From: Chersky-840 sp963848335
Lineage (GTDB): Bacteria; Actinomycetota; Acidimicrobiia; Acidimicrobiales; UBA8190
NCBI GenBank assembly: GCA_963848335.1
Contig: CAWKDD010000001.1
Span: 868,001 to 932,000 of the forward strand
Direction: 5' to 3'
Length of the DNA stretch: 64,000 nucleotides
Position 1 is the first letter of the stretch; each line of letters opens with the position of its first letter. The notes beneath the pieces were generated by a model. The model had not been told where the DNA came from. It searched no databases and saw only the letters and a list, made by a program, of their open reading frames with translations. Positions 54,230 to 64,000 of the stretch are shown one piece after another. The translations under genes and the position numbers were made by a program.

Positions 54230-55774
54230 ATGACGGCCGGTCCGGTGACGGCGGCCCCCGACATATTCGCCCCCGAAGGGCCGCCCCTCCGGCCTGACCC
54301 GGTGCCCCGGACCGCCCGGCACCGCCGACGGCGCAAGAGCCCGTGGAGGAGGGTCGCCCTCCCCGTCGGCTTCGTCGGCATCGCCGTGGCGTGTCTCATC
54401 CCGTGGCGCGCCGCGATGCACAGCGGGGTGGTCGACGACACGTTCTGGCACCGGGCCGCCGGGGTGTGGATGCTCGACCACCACCGCGTGATGACCCACG
54501 ACGTGTTCTCCTACACGGTGCTCGGAGAGCGCTGGATCACGCCGGAGTGGGGGTACGACGTCGTGTTGGCGGAGGCGGTGCGCAGCGCCGGCTCGGTGGC
54601 CTTCTGGCTCTTGTCGGCGGGGTTGGCCGTGCTCACCGTCCTCGTCGTGGCGCTGCGCAGCCGGCTGGTCGGGGCGGGATGGATCTGGACGGGCTTGTTG
54701 TGCGTGGAGGTGGGAGCGGCGATCACGCTGTACCTCGACGACCGGCCCCAGATGTTCAGCTACCTCTTCGTCGCCCTGTTGCTCTTGCTCCTGACCCTGG
54801 CCCGTCGCCGGCTCTGGTGGCTGGTACCCGTTCCCGTGATGTTCGTGCTGTGGGCCAACCTGCACGGGAGCTTCCCTTTGGGCTTGGCCATCTTGCTCCT
54901 CGAGGTGGTGGTGTCGGTGATCAGGCCACGCTGGGGCCGGGTGACGGTTCCCGCACCGTTGGCGAGGGGGCCGGTCGTGGCCACGTTGGTGGCGTCGGGA
55001 GCCGCCACCTTCCTCAACCCGTTCGGTATCGGCGTGTACTCGAGCGCATTGGGCATCACCTTCAACCAGCAGGTGCGGGCCCTGGTGGTCGAGTGGCAGT
55101 CCCCGGACTTCCACGACCCGGCCACCCTGGCCGTGGTGGTGATCCCGGTGGTTCTCACCGTGGCGTACCTGGCTTTCTCCAACCGTGGCGTCCCCGCCGT
55201 CGAGCTGGCGCTGGCGGCGTTCCTCCTCGTGTCGAGCCTCGAGGCCGAACGCTTCATCCCGTACTTCGCCATTGCCTGGTGCGCCCTGGCGGCGAGCTGC
55301 CCGCCGGTCGAGGAGGAGACCCTGCGGCCGAGCCTGCTGGTATGGCCGCTGGTGGCGGTGTTGGGGGTGTCGATGCTGCACGGCCCGTGGTACCCGGCGG
55401 GCAAGCCGGCGCCGAGCGTCCCGGTCCGGGCCGTGGCTTATCTCGAGCGTCATCCGGGGCGGATCTTCTCGACCTATCTGTGGAGCGACTACCTGGACTG
55501 GGTGGGCCGGCCCGTGTTCGTCGACGGCCGCACCGAGCTCTACACGGACAACGGCGTGCTGTCGCAGTTCCTGGGCATCGAGAACCTCACCACCGACCCG
55601 GACCCGCTGCTGCGGGCGCACGGAGTCGACTACGTGCTGTGGCCGCCGAGCTCGCCCTTGTCCTTGTACCTCGAGCACGACGCGCACTGGCACGTGGTGT
55701 GGCGGTCGAACACGGCGGTGGTGCTGCACTACACCGCGCACGCGCAAACGGCTCAGCTCGTGTTACCGAGCTGA
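54230..55774 (+). CDS. Polytopic membrane protein, GT-C/PMT-like glycosyltransferase fold
   Basis: 514 residues from ATG 54230 (MTAGPVTAAPD); upstream frame is non-coding. One helix after an Arg-rich N-terminus (VALPVGFVGIAVACLIPW), then an extracytoplasmic loop with DDTFWHRAAGVWML and THDVFSYTVLGERWITPEWGYD, as in GT-C type proteins, and about eight more helices (including LHGSFPLGLAILLLEVVVSV). The C-terminal about 110 residues are soluble (FVDGRTELYTDNGVLSQF). Catalytic role is not certain. Its stop lies inside a hairpin. Confidence 0.75.
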   Translation: MTAGPVTAAPDIFAPEGPPLRPDPVPRTARHRRRRKSPWRRVALPVGFVGIAVACLIPWRAAMHSGVVDDTFWHRAAGVWMLDHHRVMTHDVFSYTVLGERWITPEWGYDVVLAEAVRSAGSVAFWLLSAGLAVLTVLVVALRSRLVGAGWIWTGLLCVEVGAAITLYLDDRPQMFSYLFVALLLLLLTLARRRLWWLVPVPVMFVLWANLHGSFPLGLAILLLEVVVSVIRPRWGRVTVPAPLARGPVVATLVASGAATFLNPFGIGVYSSALGITFNQQVRALVVEWQSPDFHDPATLAVVVIPVVLTVAYLAFSNRGVPAVELALAAFLLVSSLEAERFIPYFAIAWCALAASCPPVEEETLRPSLLVWPLVAVLGVSMLHGPWYPAGKPAPSVPVRAVAYLERHPGRIFSTYLWSDYLDWVGRPVFVDGRTELYTDNGVLSQFLGIENLTTDPDPLLRAHGVDYVLWPPSSPLSLYLEHDAHWHVVWRSNTAVVLHYTAHAQTAQLVLPS

Positions 55775-55779
55775 GCCGT
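55748..55779. terminator. Bidirectional-type hairpin terminator
   Basis: Perfect 13-bp stem ACGGCTCAGCTCG / CGAGCTGAGCCGT with a TGTTAC loop, overlapping the stop of the upstream gene and lying between convergent genes. Short T run only. Confidence 0.65.
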
Positions 55780-55809
55780 TGCTGGTCCGACTAGTTTCCC
55801 TTCGGGCGA

Positions 55810-56019
55810 TCAGCCGTTCGGGGCGTTGATGGACTGGCCAACGCTGCTGAGCGTGTTGGACACAGCGCCACCAAGGAAGTGCAGTGCCACGAGTGCGACC
55901 ACGGCGATGAGGGCGAGAAGCAGCGCGTACTCAACGAGACTGGCTCCGACCTCGTCCCTACGGTTCCACGCGGCGCGGATCGGGTCGATCACGCACATCA
56001 CGAGCGAGACGATGTTCAC
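55810..56019 (-). CDS. Flp/Fap-type pilin, copy 2
   Basis: 69 residues, GTG start with GGGAGGGAAACC upstream. Class III prepilin signature: charged leader then GASLVEYALLLALIAVVALVAL, with cleavage expected after Gly and Glu5-Tyr6 of the mature protein. Ends SSVGQSINAPNG. Cleaved by a TadV-type peptidase and assembled by a Tad system (not in this window). Confidence 0.9.
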   Translation of the reverse strand: MNIVSLVMCVIDPIRAAWNRRDEVGASLVEYALLLALIAVVALVALHFLGGAVSNTLSSVGQSINAPNG

Positions 56020-56100
56020 GGTTTCCCTCCCTTCGACGTGTCTAGAAATGGACGGCGGACGTTGATCTGTTGCGGATGTCGGTGTGTCCCGTCGGGCCGA

Positions 56101-56310
56101 TCAGCCGTTGGGAGCGTTGATGGACTGGCCAACGCTGCTGAGCGTGTTGGACACAGCGCCACCCAGGAAGTGCAGCGCCACCAGCGCCACGACGGCGATG
56201 AGCGCCAGCAGCAGGGCGTACTCGACCAAGCTGGCACCCAGCTCGTCCCGGCGGTTCCAAGTGGCCCGGATCGGGTCGATGGCGCGCAGCACCAGAGTAA
56301 AGATGTTCAC
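56101..56310 (-). CDS. Flp/Fap-type pilin, copy 1
   Basis: 69 residues from GTG 56310 with GAGGGGGAACC upstream; the ORF is open further, but leader length favours this start. Same signature GASLVEYALLLALIAVVALVAL. Residues 24-69 are identical to copy 2; differences are in the leader (NIFTLVLRAIDPIRATW against NIVSLVMCVIDPIRAAW) and one Glu/Val-Leu site. Tandem duplication 81 nt apart. Confidence 0.88.
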   Translation of the reverse strand: MNIFTLVLRAIDPIRATWNRRDELGASLVEYALLLALIAVVALVALHFLGGAVSNTLSSVGQSINAPNG

Positions 56311-56812
56311 GGTTCCCCCTCGTTTTTTGCAGTCCAACCTGTGTCCCACTATCGGGGAATTGGGCCCCCATCGCTATAGGTCAGCAGGCCCAAAAGTCAC
56401 TCTGTGCAGCCAAAACGTGGGTCGGGGGGCCTACCGCGACCACCCTCAGGGGCCCTTTTCGGGGAGCCGCACGGCAGCCCCTTCAGAGCAGGATCTGCGT
56501 GCTGACCGACGGTGACCTCGCCGGAGGCGCGGCTCTGGTCCTCGTGGGACTGGTGTGACGCAGAGACCGGTTCGGATGGTCCATCGCGGATGCGCCCATC
56601 CGACAGGGCCATCAGCACGGCCGGCCCGGGTCGAGCGGTAGGAGGAGCGGGATGCCCCCCGTCGACCGGAGGCAGTCCTCGGCATGACGCGATCCCCAAT
56701 TGTGAGGATGACACCCACTTGGCGATTGCCGTAGACAAGGCAACCGGTAGGTCCATCACGGTTTTGGACCGTGCTTCTGAACGTACGTGGACCAATTGAG
56801 GAGAGATTCCTG
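56311..56812. other. 500-nt divergent spacer without a gene
   Basis: Between the pilins (-) and the S53 gene (+). Presumed promoters for both. No RNA gene or clear regulatory repeat recognised. Confidence 0.4.
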
Positions 56813-59800
56813 ATGCTGCGCAGAGGATCCGTTCGGCCCTACCTTCCGTCGAAATTGAGGACTCTCCCGGTGCTTGCAATCGTCACGGCGACAATTGCAG
56901 CCTCGATTGGCCTCGCCGGTGTGGGCAGCGTCGTCCGCGCAGAATCAGAGCTCTTTGGTACCCCTGGCGAACTCGGTCGTGCCCGCTGTCGCTGACGGTG
57001 AGCTTCAGTCCATGCCGACCCCAGCATCGGCCGCCAATCAACCAATGAGCTTCACTCTCACCCTCAAGCGTAGTGATCAAGTCGGGTTCGACCAGTATCT
57101 TTCGAGCGTTCAAGATCGGACGTCGCCGAGCTACCGGCACTTTCTGACGCAGCTGCAGCTTGCTGATCGATTTGGCCCAAGCCAGTCCGAATACGACTCT
57201 GTCATCTCGTGGCTCGATGCGCAGGGAATGAACGTTGTCCAGGGGTCCACGAACCGGCTCACGATCACGGTGAAGGGGACCCGTGCCCAGGCTGAGAAGG
57301 TGTTCGGTACGCCGATCGGGAGCTATCAAATTCAAGGGAGGGATGCCTACGCCAACACGAGCGCGCCAATGCTCCCCCTCCCGATAGCAGCTGACGTCCA
57401 GGCCATTTCTGGACTCTCAGATCTGGCCCAGCCAGCGTCTCCCACCCAACCCGCACAGCCCGGGAAGGCCTCCCAGCCCGGCAAGGTGACGGTGCGTTGT
57501 TATAACAGCGTCGAGGTGATGAACGGGGTTGCCCCTCCGGGCACATGCAACGTCACGCTGATGAATACGAAGACCGGTGCGGCATACTCGTTTGACGTGC
57601 AAATCGGCGTCAAAGGCTGTGGAGACCTCGTCCAAAGCATCATCAAGAACGCGGCCAAAGTCGCGACGGGGTTGGGAGCGGCTGAGGCGCTCTTCATCGG
57701 TCCGGAGGCACTCGCGTTAGGCCTGCTCACCTGCATACTGGCTGAATCAGGTGCGCTCAACCAGATTCCGGGTGGCACCGTGACATTCGGTGGCGATCCG
57801 CCTCAGAAGATCGGTCTCCTCGAGTTCGACAGCTACCACACCTCAGACGTTGCTGACTGGCTCCATCTCGTGGGGCTCGGTGCCAGCGAACTCGGAAGGG
57901 TCAGCGAAGTACCTGTGAACGGGGGAGTCGCTTCACCGGGGGCCTCGGAGAGCGAAGTGCTCCTCGACATTGACACGGCGCTGTTCATGACCTTGGAGAC
58001 AAATCCCGACGTCGTCGTCTACGACGCTCCGACGAGCACGAGCTTCGAGCAGATGTTCAACGCCATGATAAACGACGGCGACACGGTCATCTCCAACTCG
58101 TGGGCGCAGTGCGAGGACGAGACGTCTCAGGCCGAGGCCGACGCCGTCGATTCCGTGCTCGCCCAGGCGGCGGCGAGTGGGATCAGCGTGTTCAACGGGA
58201 CCGGCGATACCGGTTCGACGTGCCTCGACGGGAGCCCGAACACAGTCGCCGTTCCCGCCGATTCACCGAACGCCACAGCAGTTGGTGGCAGCACGTACGT
58301 CCCCGGACCGGGGGACACCTACGGTGCCGAGGGCTGGTGGGACGGGACGAACGACGACCCCCCGACCGGCCAGGGGGGATTCGGGGTCTCCCAGTACTTT
58401 GCCCGTCCTTCTTACCAGAACGGCCTTACCACTGCCTCCGGAAGATCGGTTCCCGACGTTGTGGCCATGGCGGATCCCGCCGAGGGCGTAGAGGTCTGTG
58501 AAGCAGATGCGGGAGGATGCCCTGATGGATTGAGCTACGGCGGAACAAGCATGGCAACCCCGGAGTGGGCTGCAATTGCCGCCAACCTGAACGCTCAGTT
58601 CGGGGGGGCCATTGGGAATGTCAACGACGCGTTGTATCCGCTGGCCAACACCCCGGCGTTTCACAGCGCCTCCGACATGGGAAGTGACTTCGCCCATGTG
58701 GGCCTCGGTGACGATAACTACTTCCAGTTGGTCGAAGAACTCGCCCATTACGTGCCGGGCACTGTCAGCAACACCGTTTCCGACGTCATGACTGTCGGCA
58801 CCGCGGGTTCCGAGGACACCGACGTTCCCGCTGACGGCACGACCCTCGGTTCTGTGCGCGTCGCGTTGCTCGATTCCGGTGGATTCCCTATATCGGGCAA
58901 GGCTGTCTCGCTCAGCGCCAACGGCTGTAGCAGCCCCGTGATATCGCCGCCGAGCGGAGCGTCCGACGATTCGGGCTCGGTCGTCTTCACCGTTACTGAC
59001 ACGGTACCTGAGACGTGCACCTTCACTGCCACCGATACAACCGATGGGGCCACACTCTCCGCTCAACCGACTCTGACGTTCGTGCCACCTTCGGCGACGG
59101 GCGCGAGCATCCAGGCGAGCCCGCCGAGCATCCCCGATGACGGGGCTACAGCGACGACGGTGACGGTGTACCTGGAGAACGGGCTCGGCCAGCCCGCATC
59201 CGGCAAGACGGTTACCTTGTCGGAAACTGGCAGCGCCACCATCTATCCAGCGGGATCGACGACACCGAGTGAAACGGCAGTGACCGACTCACACGGAAAT
59301 GCCACTTTCACCGCCACCGACACGAATGCGGAGAACGTCCAATTCAGTGCCGTCGACAGCACCGACGGGAATCTTCCGGTGCCGGGGAGTGCCAGTGTAA
59401 CGTTCTACAGCGGCTCACCGCCCACGTGTACGAGTCCACCAGTTGCGGCCTCGGGTTACTCGATCTCCAACTTTGCATCCGGCTTTGGCGTCGATCCATA
59501 CGACCAGATCCTCCCCGGCAACTTCAACGTCAACGGATGCGACGGGCTGGACGGCATGGCGTTCGATCCCAACGGGAACCTCTATGTGTCCGATTTCTAC
59601 ACCGGCACGATCAACGTCCTACCACCTGGGGGCGGTACACCGAGCGCTGCAAACCAGCTTCCTGACACTGCCCTCGGACCCGACGACATCACCTCGATGG
59701 CGTTCGGGAAGGACGGCGAGCTCTACGCCACCTTGTGGCTTCCCCCGCCGAGCGGCGTGAACAACAACGAGGACCCGGAGGTCGTCCAGCTCGACCCGAG

Positions 59801-62217
59801 CACCGGTGCGACCGTGCGTGTTGTGGCTCAAGGTACGCCCAGCGTGCCCGCGTCCCAGAGGCTGCCCGTACTGTCCCCATCACCTCGCGGTGGATCCCCT
59901 GACCGGCAACCTTTTCGTTTCCGGTTCGTGTAACGGCTATCTCGGTACACAAGAGATCGCCGAGATTTCGAATCCTTCCAGTGCCGATCCCACGGTGAGC
60001 ATCTATGCCAACACCGCAGGGATCGGCAACGACGGAATTCCTTACGGGCTGGCCTTCGCTCCGAACGGAACGCTCTATGCCATTGTCGGCGGGGACGAGA
60101 TCGTGGAGATCGGAGGAACAAATACCTCGCAGCCGGCCACCATAACCCCGATCTCGCAATACACGTCTAGCTACGGCACGCTTCTCGCCATAACCGGGAC
60201 CAGCGGTGGCGCGGCCACGTCCCTGGTGGCGACAGACCTCTCGGCGAATACGTACTCGATCGACCTGACCAAGAGCCCGCCGGTGGTCTCGAGCCCGATC
60301 GTCACGGGGGAAACGTTTGCCGATGGCATCGCCTTAGGACCGGATTCGTGTGTGTACGTGGCGGATCCGTCGAACGTCTACCGCCTCGGATCGGGTACCA
60401 GCTGTGGTTCAACCGGGAATATCTCCACGTCGCCATCGATCACTCTCGGCTCGACGTCGTCTTTGGCGTCGCCGCCCGCGGGGTCCCGGGTCACCTTCAC
60501 CGCCACCCTGAACAACGTGGCCAGCCCTGCGGGCACGCCGGTCATTTTCACGGTCACAGGCGCAAACCCCCAGGTACAGCTGGTTGACGCCAATGCCAGT
60601 GGTTCTGCGACGTTCACCTACAGTGCGCTCCATCCCGGGACGGACACGGTCGTAGCCAGCGCGATCCTAAGTTCGTCGACGTTGACCTCGGGTCCGATCA
60701 GTTTCACGTGGGGAGCGGGCATCGACACAAGTGCCTTGTCCTTCAACGGGAGTCAGGAGATCGGATCCGTCGGCAGTCCAGCCACATTTGCCACCGTGCT
60801 CTTGGACGTCAGCCAGACTCCACCCACGCCGATCGTTGGTGCAAGCGTCGGCGTGATGGTGGGTGCGCAGGGGTGCACAATCACCACCAATGCCGCTGGC
60901 ACCGGTTCGTGTCAGATCACGCCTTCCACGGGTGGGATCCTCCCGGTCACGGCCCTGTACGGGGGAAGCAGCACCCTCACCGCCAGCGGTGCCACCGATT
61001 CCTTCTTCGCCGGAGGTCCCTCGACCACGCCTCCTCCCGGCGCTCCCGCGATTACCAGTACTGCGAGTGACACCGTTCCTTCCGGGACGGCCTTCACCTA
61101 CAGCGTGACGACCTCGGGAACGCCCACCCCCGCCATCAGCCTGGCCTCGGGCTCGTCCCTGCCTTCAGGGGTGACGCTCACCGACAACGGCAACGGCACG
61201 GCCACCCTGGCCGGGACGTCGTCAGTGACGGCCGGCGTGTACCACTTCACCATCCAGGCCGTCAACGTGGTCAGCCCCAACGCCAGCCAGCCCTTCACCC
61301 TCACCGTTACCAAGCCACCGGCCTTCACCAGCGGGGCCAGCGACACGGTCCCGGCGGGGACGGCCTTGACCTACGGCGTGACGGCCTCGGGAACGCCCAC
61401 CCCCGCCATCAGCCTGGCCTCGGGCTCGTCCCTGCCTTCAGGGGTGACGCTCACCGACAACGGCAACGGCACGGCCACCCTGGCCGGGACGTCGTCAGTG
61501 GCGGCCGGCATCTACCACTTCACCATCCAGGCCGTCAACGCGGTCAGCCCCAACGCCAGCCAGCCCTTCACCCTCACCGTCACCAAGCCACCGGCCTTCA
61601 CCAGCGGGGCCAGCGACACGGTCCCGGCGGGGACGGCCTTCACCTACGGCGTGACGGCCTCGGGAACGCCCACTCCGGCCATCAGCCTGGCCTCGGGCTC
61701 GTCCCTGCCTTCGGGGGTGACGCTCACCGACAACGGCAACGGCACTGCCACCCTGGCAGGCACGTCGTCGGTGGTGGCCGGTGTCTACACCTTCACCATC
61801 CAGGCTGCCAACGGGGTGAGTCCCACCGCCAGCCAGCCGTTCACGTTGACGGTCACCGCCCCGGCGGGCGGGGGACAGATATCCCTGAAGTTCCAGGGTC
61901 TGCTCAATTACGCCAACTCCGGGTCGCTCACCTCCGGCGCCATCACCGTGAGCCCGACCACCGGAACGATCACGTCGGTGACGGGCACCGGCACCATTCC
62001 GGGCCTCAAAGGCGGATCGGCGACCATCACCGTGAAGATCCAGCGCTACAGCTTCGCGGGGCTGTCCGCCTACCTGGGGACTATCAGCGTCTCCGACCCC
62101 GACGCCCACGTGAACACCATCGCCGTGGTGCTGGCGTCGAGCCTGACCCGCGTGGGCAGCAACGAGGCATCGGGATTGGCGGTGGGACTCCTGTACCTCT
62201 TGAACTGGACGCTCTAG
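56813..62217 (+). CDS. Giant secreted S53 (sedolisin) peptidase with Ig-like, propeller and He_PIG repeats (two frameshifts)
   Basis: ATG 56813 with GAGGAG upstream. Signal segment LPVLAIVTATIAASIGLAGVG reads in one frame to about 56955, then the main frame continues. Pro-kumamolisin activation domain at about 57040-57420; a 120-residue Cys-containing insert with a hydrophobic stretch (GPEALALGLLTCIL) at 57430-57800; S53 catalytic domain at 57810-58760 with the Glu/Asp pair in SESEVLLDID, Asp/Asn oxyanion segment ISNSWAQ and the Ser in YGGTSMATPEW. Ig-like domains follow (58790-59410), an NHL-type propeller (59440-60400), more Ig-like domains, three He_PIG repeats and a C-terminal domain. The frame changes again at about 59835-59860 (VPASQ to CPHHLAVDPLTGNLFV). 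Full length about 1,800 residues. An exported adhesive protease. Confidence 0.78.
61045..61860 (+). repeat. Three 273-bp He_PIG (putative Ig) repeats
   Basis: Period of 273 bp (91 residues); the segment CTGGCCTCGGGCTCGTCC recurs at 61141, 61414 and 61687. Each repeat contains PTPAISLASGSSLPSG and TLTDNGNGTATLAGTSS. High identity suggests recent expansion. Confidence 0.85.
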
Positions 62218-62496
62218 TCCGTCATCGACAGAGACCCTGACCCCGGCAAGGTTGTGGCCCGCCGGCGTTCCTATTTTCGTCGCCCTCAGTGTCAGGGCCG
62301 GCACGCAACGATGAGGCCAAAAGACCCTGGGAGGAGAACCCCCGTCGGCGTACCGTGACCCCAAGACGAGTCCCGTGACCGAGACCTCGCCTCGGGGATC
62401 GGATCGGCGGGGTGCAGACAACGCACCGGGCGGCTCAAGCCCATGGAATGTCTCGGCAGTGGTTCTGCACCCCGCCGCCTTTGCACCCCGTCTGTC
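62218..62496. other. Convergent spacer, nothing recognised
   Basis: About 280 nt between the S53 gene (+) and the response regulator (-). Confidence 0.4.
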
Positions 62497-63150
62497 CTAG
62501 TCCATCCGGATGAGCCCCATCCGCATGGCCTTCAGCACGGCCTGGGCCCGGTCGTGGGAGTCGAGCTTCTGGTAGATCGACGACAGGTGGTTCTTCACGG
62601 TCTTGACGCTGATGAAGAGCCGGCTCGCGGCGTCGGGGATCGACACCCCCGTGGCCATGAGGCGCAGGACCTCCTCCTCGCGCTTGGAGATGAGCGGGCG
62701 GCTGGAATTCGCCGCCGGGCGCGCCGAGGGGGCGGTCCTGGCCTGGGACGAGCCCACCACCCCCGCCACCGAGGGGGCGAGGACCCGCTCGCCGGCCGCC
62801 ACACGCTTCACGGCGTCGACGATCTCGGTGGTCGTGCAGTCCTTCACCAGGTACCCCGCGGCGCCGGCGTCGAGCGCCGAGGACACCGCCGTCTCGTCGG
62901 AGAGCATGGACAGCACCAACACCGAGGTTCCCCGCACCAGGGTCCGGATCCGCTTGGTGGCTGCCACCCCCGACAGCACGGGGAGCGAAAGGTCCATGAG
63001 GACCACGTCGGGGCGGAGCTGCTCGGCCATCTCCACGGCTTCCTCGCCGTCGGACGCCTCTCCCACGACGTCGAGACCGGCGTGCTCCAGGGCCCAGCGC
63101 AGGCCCTCGCGCACCATGGTGTGGTCGTCTGCAATCAGTACTCGTGTCAT
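62497..63150 (-). CDS. NarL/LuxR-type response regulator
   Basis: 217 residues from ATG 63150; the frame is open upstream but the ATG overlaps the sensor stop (ATGA). Receiver domain with phospho-acceptor Asp53 in VVLMDLSLP, acidic pair in IADDH, Lys in YLVKD. LuxR helix-turn-helix at about 155-215: LISKREEEVLRLMATGVSIP and FISVKTVKNHLSSIYQKL. Binds DNA after phosphorylation by the sensor encoded next to it. Targets unknown; the neighbouring pilin and S53 genes are possible. Confidence 0.93.
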   Translation of the reverse strand: MTRVLIADDHTMVREGLRWALEHAGLDVVGEASDGEEAVEMAEQLRPDVVLMDLSLPVLSGVAATKRIRTLVRGTSVLVLSMLSDETAVSSALDAGAAGYLVKDCTTTEIVDAVKRVAAGERVLAPSVAGVVGSSQARTAPSARPAANSSRPLISKREEEVLRLMATGVSIPDAASRLFISVKTVKNHLSSIYQKLDSHDRAQAVLKAMRMGLIRMD

Positions 63151-64000
63151 CAAGCCGCCTTCATTCTCATTCGGATCAACGTGCCCTTTCCGGGCCCTGA
63201 GGTGATCTCCAGCTGGGCGCCGATCGAATCGGCGCGCTCGCGCATGCCGACCAGCCCGTAGCCCGACTCGCCCGACGTCCTGCCGGCGGGGAGCCCCACG
63301 CCGTCGTCGGCCACCTCGAGCAGGGCGCTCTCGCCGTTGCACAGCCACAGGATCGAGACGTGCGACGCCCGGGCATGACGCTCGGCGTTCATGACCGCCT
63401 CGCGCGCCACGCGCCACACCTCGCGCTCCACGGGCAGGGACATGCGGACCTCGGCGTCGGCCACGAGGGTGACCTCGACGCGTTTGCGCTTGTTCACCCG
63501 GTCGAGGAACGACCGCAGGACCCCCTCCACGTCCAGGGTCTCCGAGACGTCCACGCGCAGGTCCACCAGCATGTCGCGCAGCTCCTCGACCAGGTCGCGC
63601 AGGTCGCCGCGCAGGTCGATGAGGTCGGCCTGGACGGCACGCCCGTGGTTGAGCTCCACCAGCCGGTCGATCTCGAATCCCAGGTACACCACGGACTGGC
63701 CGATGTGGTCGTGCAGCTCGCGGGCCAGGCGCGTGCGCTCCTGCTCCATGCCCAGGGTGTGGATGCGCTCGAGCCACCGGGCGTTGTCGATGCCCAAGGC
63801 CGCGGCCCGGGCCAGGTCGCCGATGCGGCGCCGGTCGTGAGACGACGCCGAGTGCCGGTCGCGCCCTTCCACGCACAGCACGCCCACCACCTCGTCGCGG
63901 GCCCGCATGGGGGCGTAGAGCCCCCAGCGCGACCGGTAGTGCAGTCCCTGCTCGAGATCGTCGAGGATCATGGCCTCGGAACCCTGGGCCACGTCGTAGA
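63150..64000 (-). CDS. NarL-type sensor histidine kinase, partial (5' end outside window)
   Basis: The frame is open through the right edge, so the N-terminus is missing. GAF-like sensory part (RWGLYAPMRARDEVVGVLCVEGRD) ends near 63800. HisKA_3 dimerisation domain with phospho-His in RLARELHDHIGQSVVYLGFE. HATPase_c domain with N box EVWRVAREAVMNAERHA, G1 VADDGVGLP and G2 GYGLVGMRERAD. Membrane segments, if any, lie upstream. Stop overlaps the regulator start by 4 nt, so the two are translationally coupled. Confidence 0.93.
   Translation of the reverse strand, partial: YDVAQGSEAMILDDLEQGLHYRSRWGLYAPMRARDEVVGVLCVEGRDRHSASSHDRRRIGDLARAAALGIDNARWLERIHTLGMEQERTRLARELHDHIGQSVVYLGFEIDRLVELNHGRAVQADLIDLRGDLRDLVEELRDMLVDLRVDVSETLDVEGVLRSFLDRVNKRKRVEVTLVADAEVRMSLPVEREVWRVAREAVMNAERHARASHVSILWLCNGESALLEVADDGVGLPAGRTSGESGYGLVGMRERADSIGAQLEITSGPGKGTLIRMRMKAA

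Overview
This is a high-GC actinobacterial chromosome segment. Tandem GYWLVAADGGVFAFGD-type repeats, an F420-type LLM oxidoreductase, DUF2630, Flp pilins and many GTG starts suggest a member of the Acidimicrobiia or a close relative; this is inference, since no rRNA is present. The window is gene-dense and mostly chromosomal, with two insertion sequences (IS3-like at about 12.8-14.1 kb, IS481-like at about 24.4-25.7 kb), three complete tRNA genes (Lys, His, Arg) and one tRNA-like remnant.

Layout. 0-12.5 kb is a cell-surface polysaccharide locus: a sulfotransferase remnant, polysaccharide deacetylase, sulfotransferase, two GT4 glycosyltransferases, a Wzy/O-antigen-ligase-like membrane protein, a small membrane protein, an MBL-fold protein, then on the minus strand a secreted GH5-like glycosidase and a polyprenyl-phosphate sugar-1-phosphate transferase. 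12.5-24 kb carries the IS3-like element, a very large secreted protein (bulb-lectin repeats, two FN3 domains, PQQ-type propeller), a small secreted protein, a GT87-like membrane glycosyltransferase, an LLM oxidoreductase and a secreted CHAP protein with 42-residue repeats. 24-26 kb is a tRNA/IS481 region. 27-30 kb encodes a striking Gly/Gln/Asn/Cys repeat exported protein.

30-42 kb is housekeeping and regulation: an MFS efflux/MarR divergent pair with a clear palindromic operator candidate, a ParA-like ATPase, a zinc-ribbon protein, DedA, an MBL hydrolase, PAS-GGDEF-EAL, YceI, DUF2252, an aldo/keto reductase and a thioesterase. 42-51 kb is a lipid/xenobiotic-type region: an ArsR-SRPBCC-DUF6855-like-ABM operon behind two tandem palindromes, two acyl-CoA synthetases, an FAD oxidoreductase, an epoxide-hydrolase-like protein, and an acyl-CoA synthetase/EthD-like/enoyl-CoA hydratase operon. 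51-64 kb has DUF2630, an Fpg/Nei glycosylase, an S33 lipoprotein peptidase, a membrane glycosyltransferase-like protein, two tandem Flp pilins, a giant secreted S53 (sedolisin) multidomain protein and a NarL-type two-component system that runs off the right edge.

A general caution: at least nine otherwise recognisable genes are split by single-base frame changes, several in homopolymers. The pattern looks more like uncorrected indel errors in the assembly than true gene decay, so these genes are annotated over their full extent and the break positions are given.
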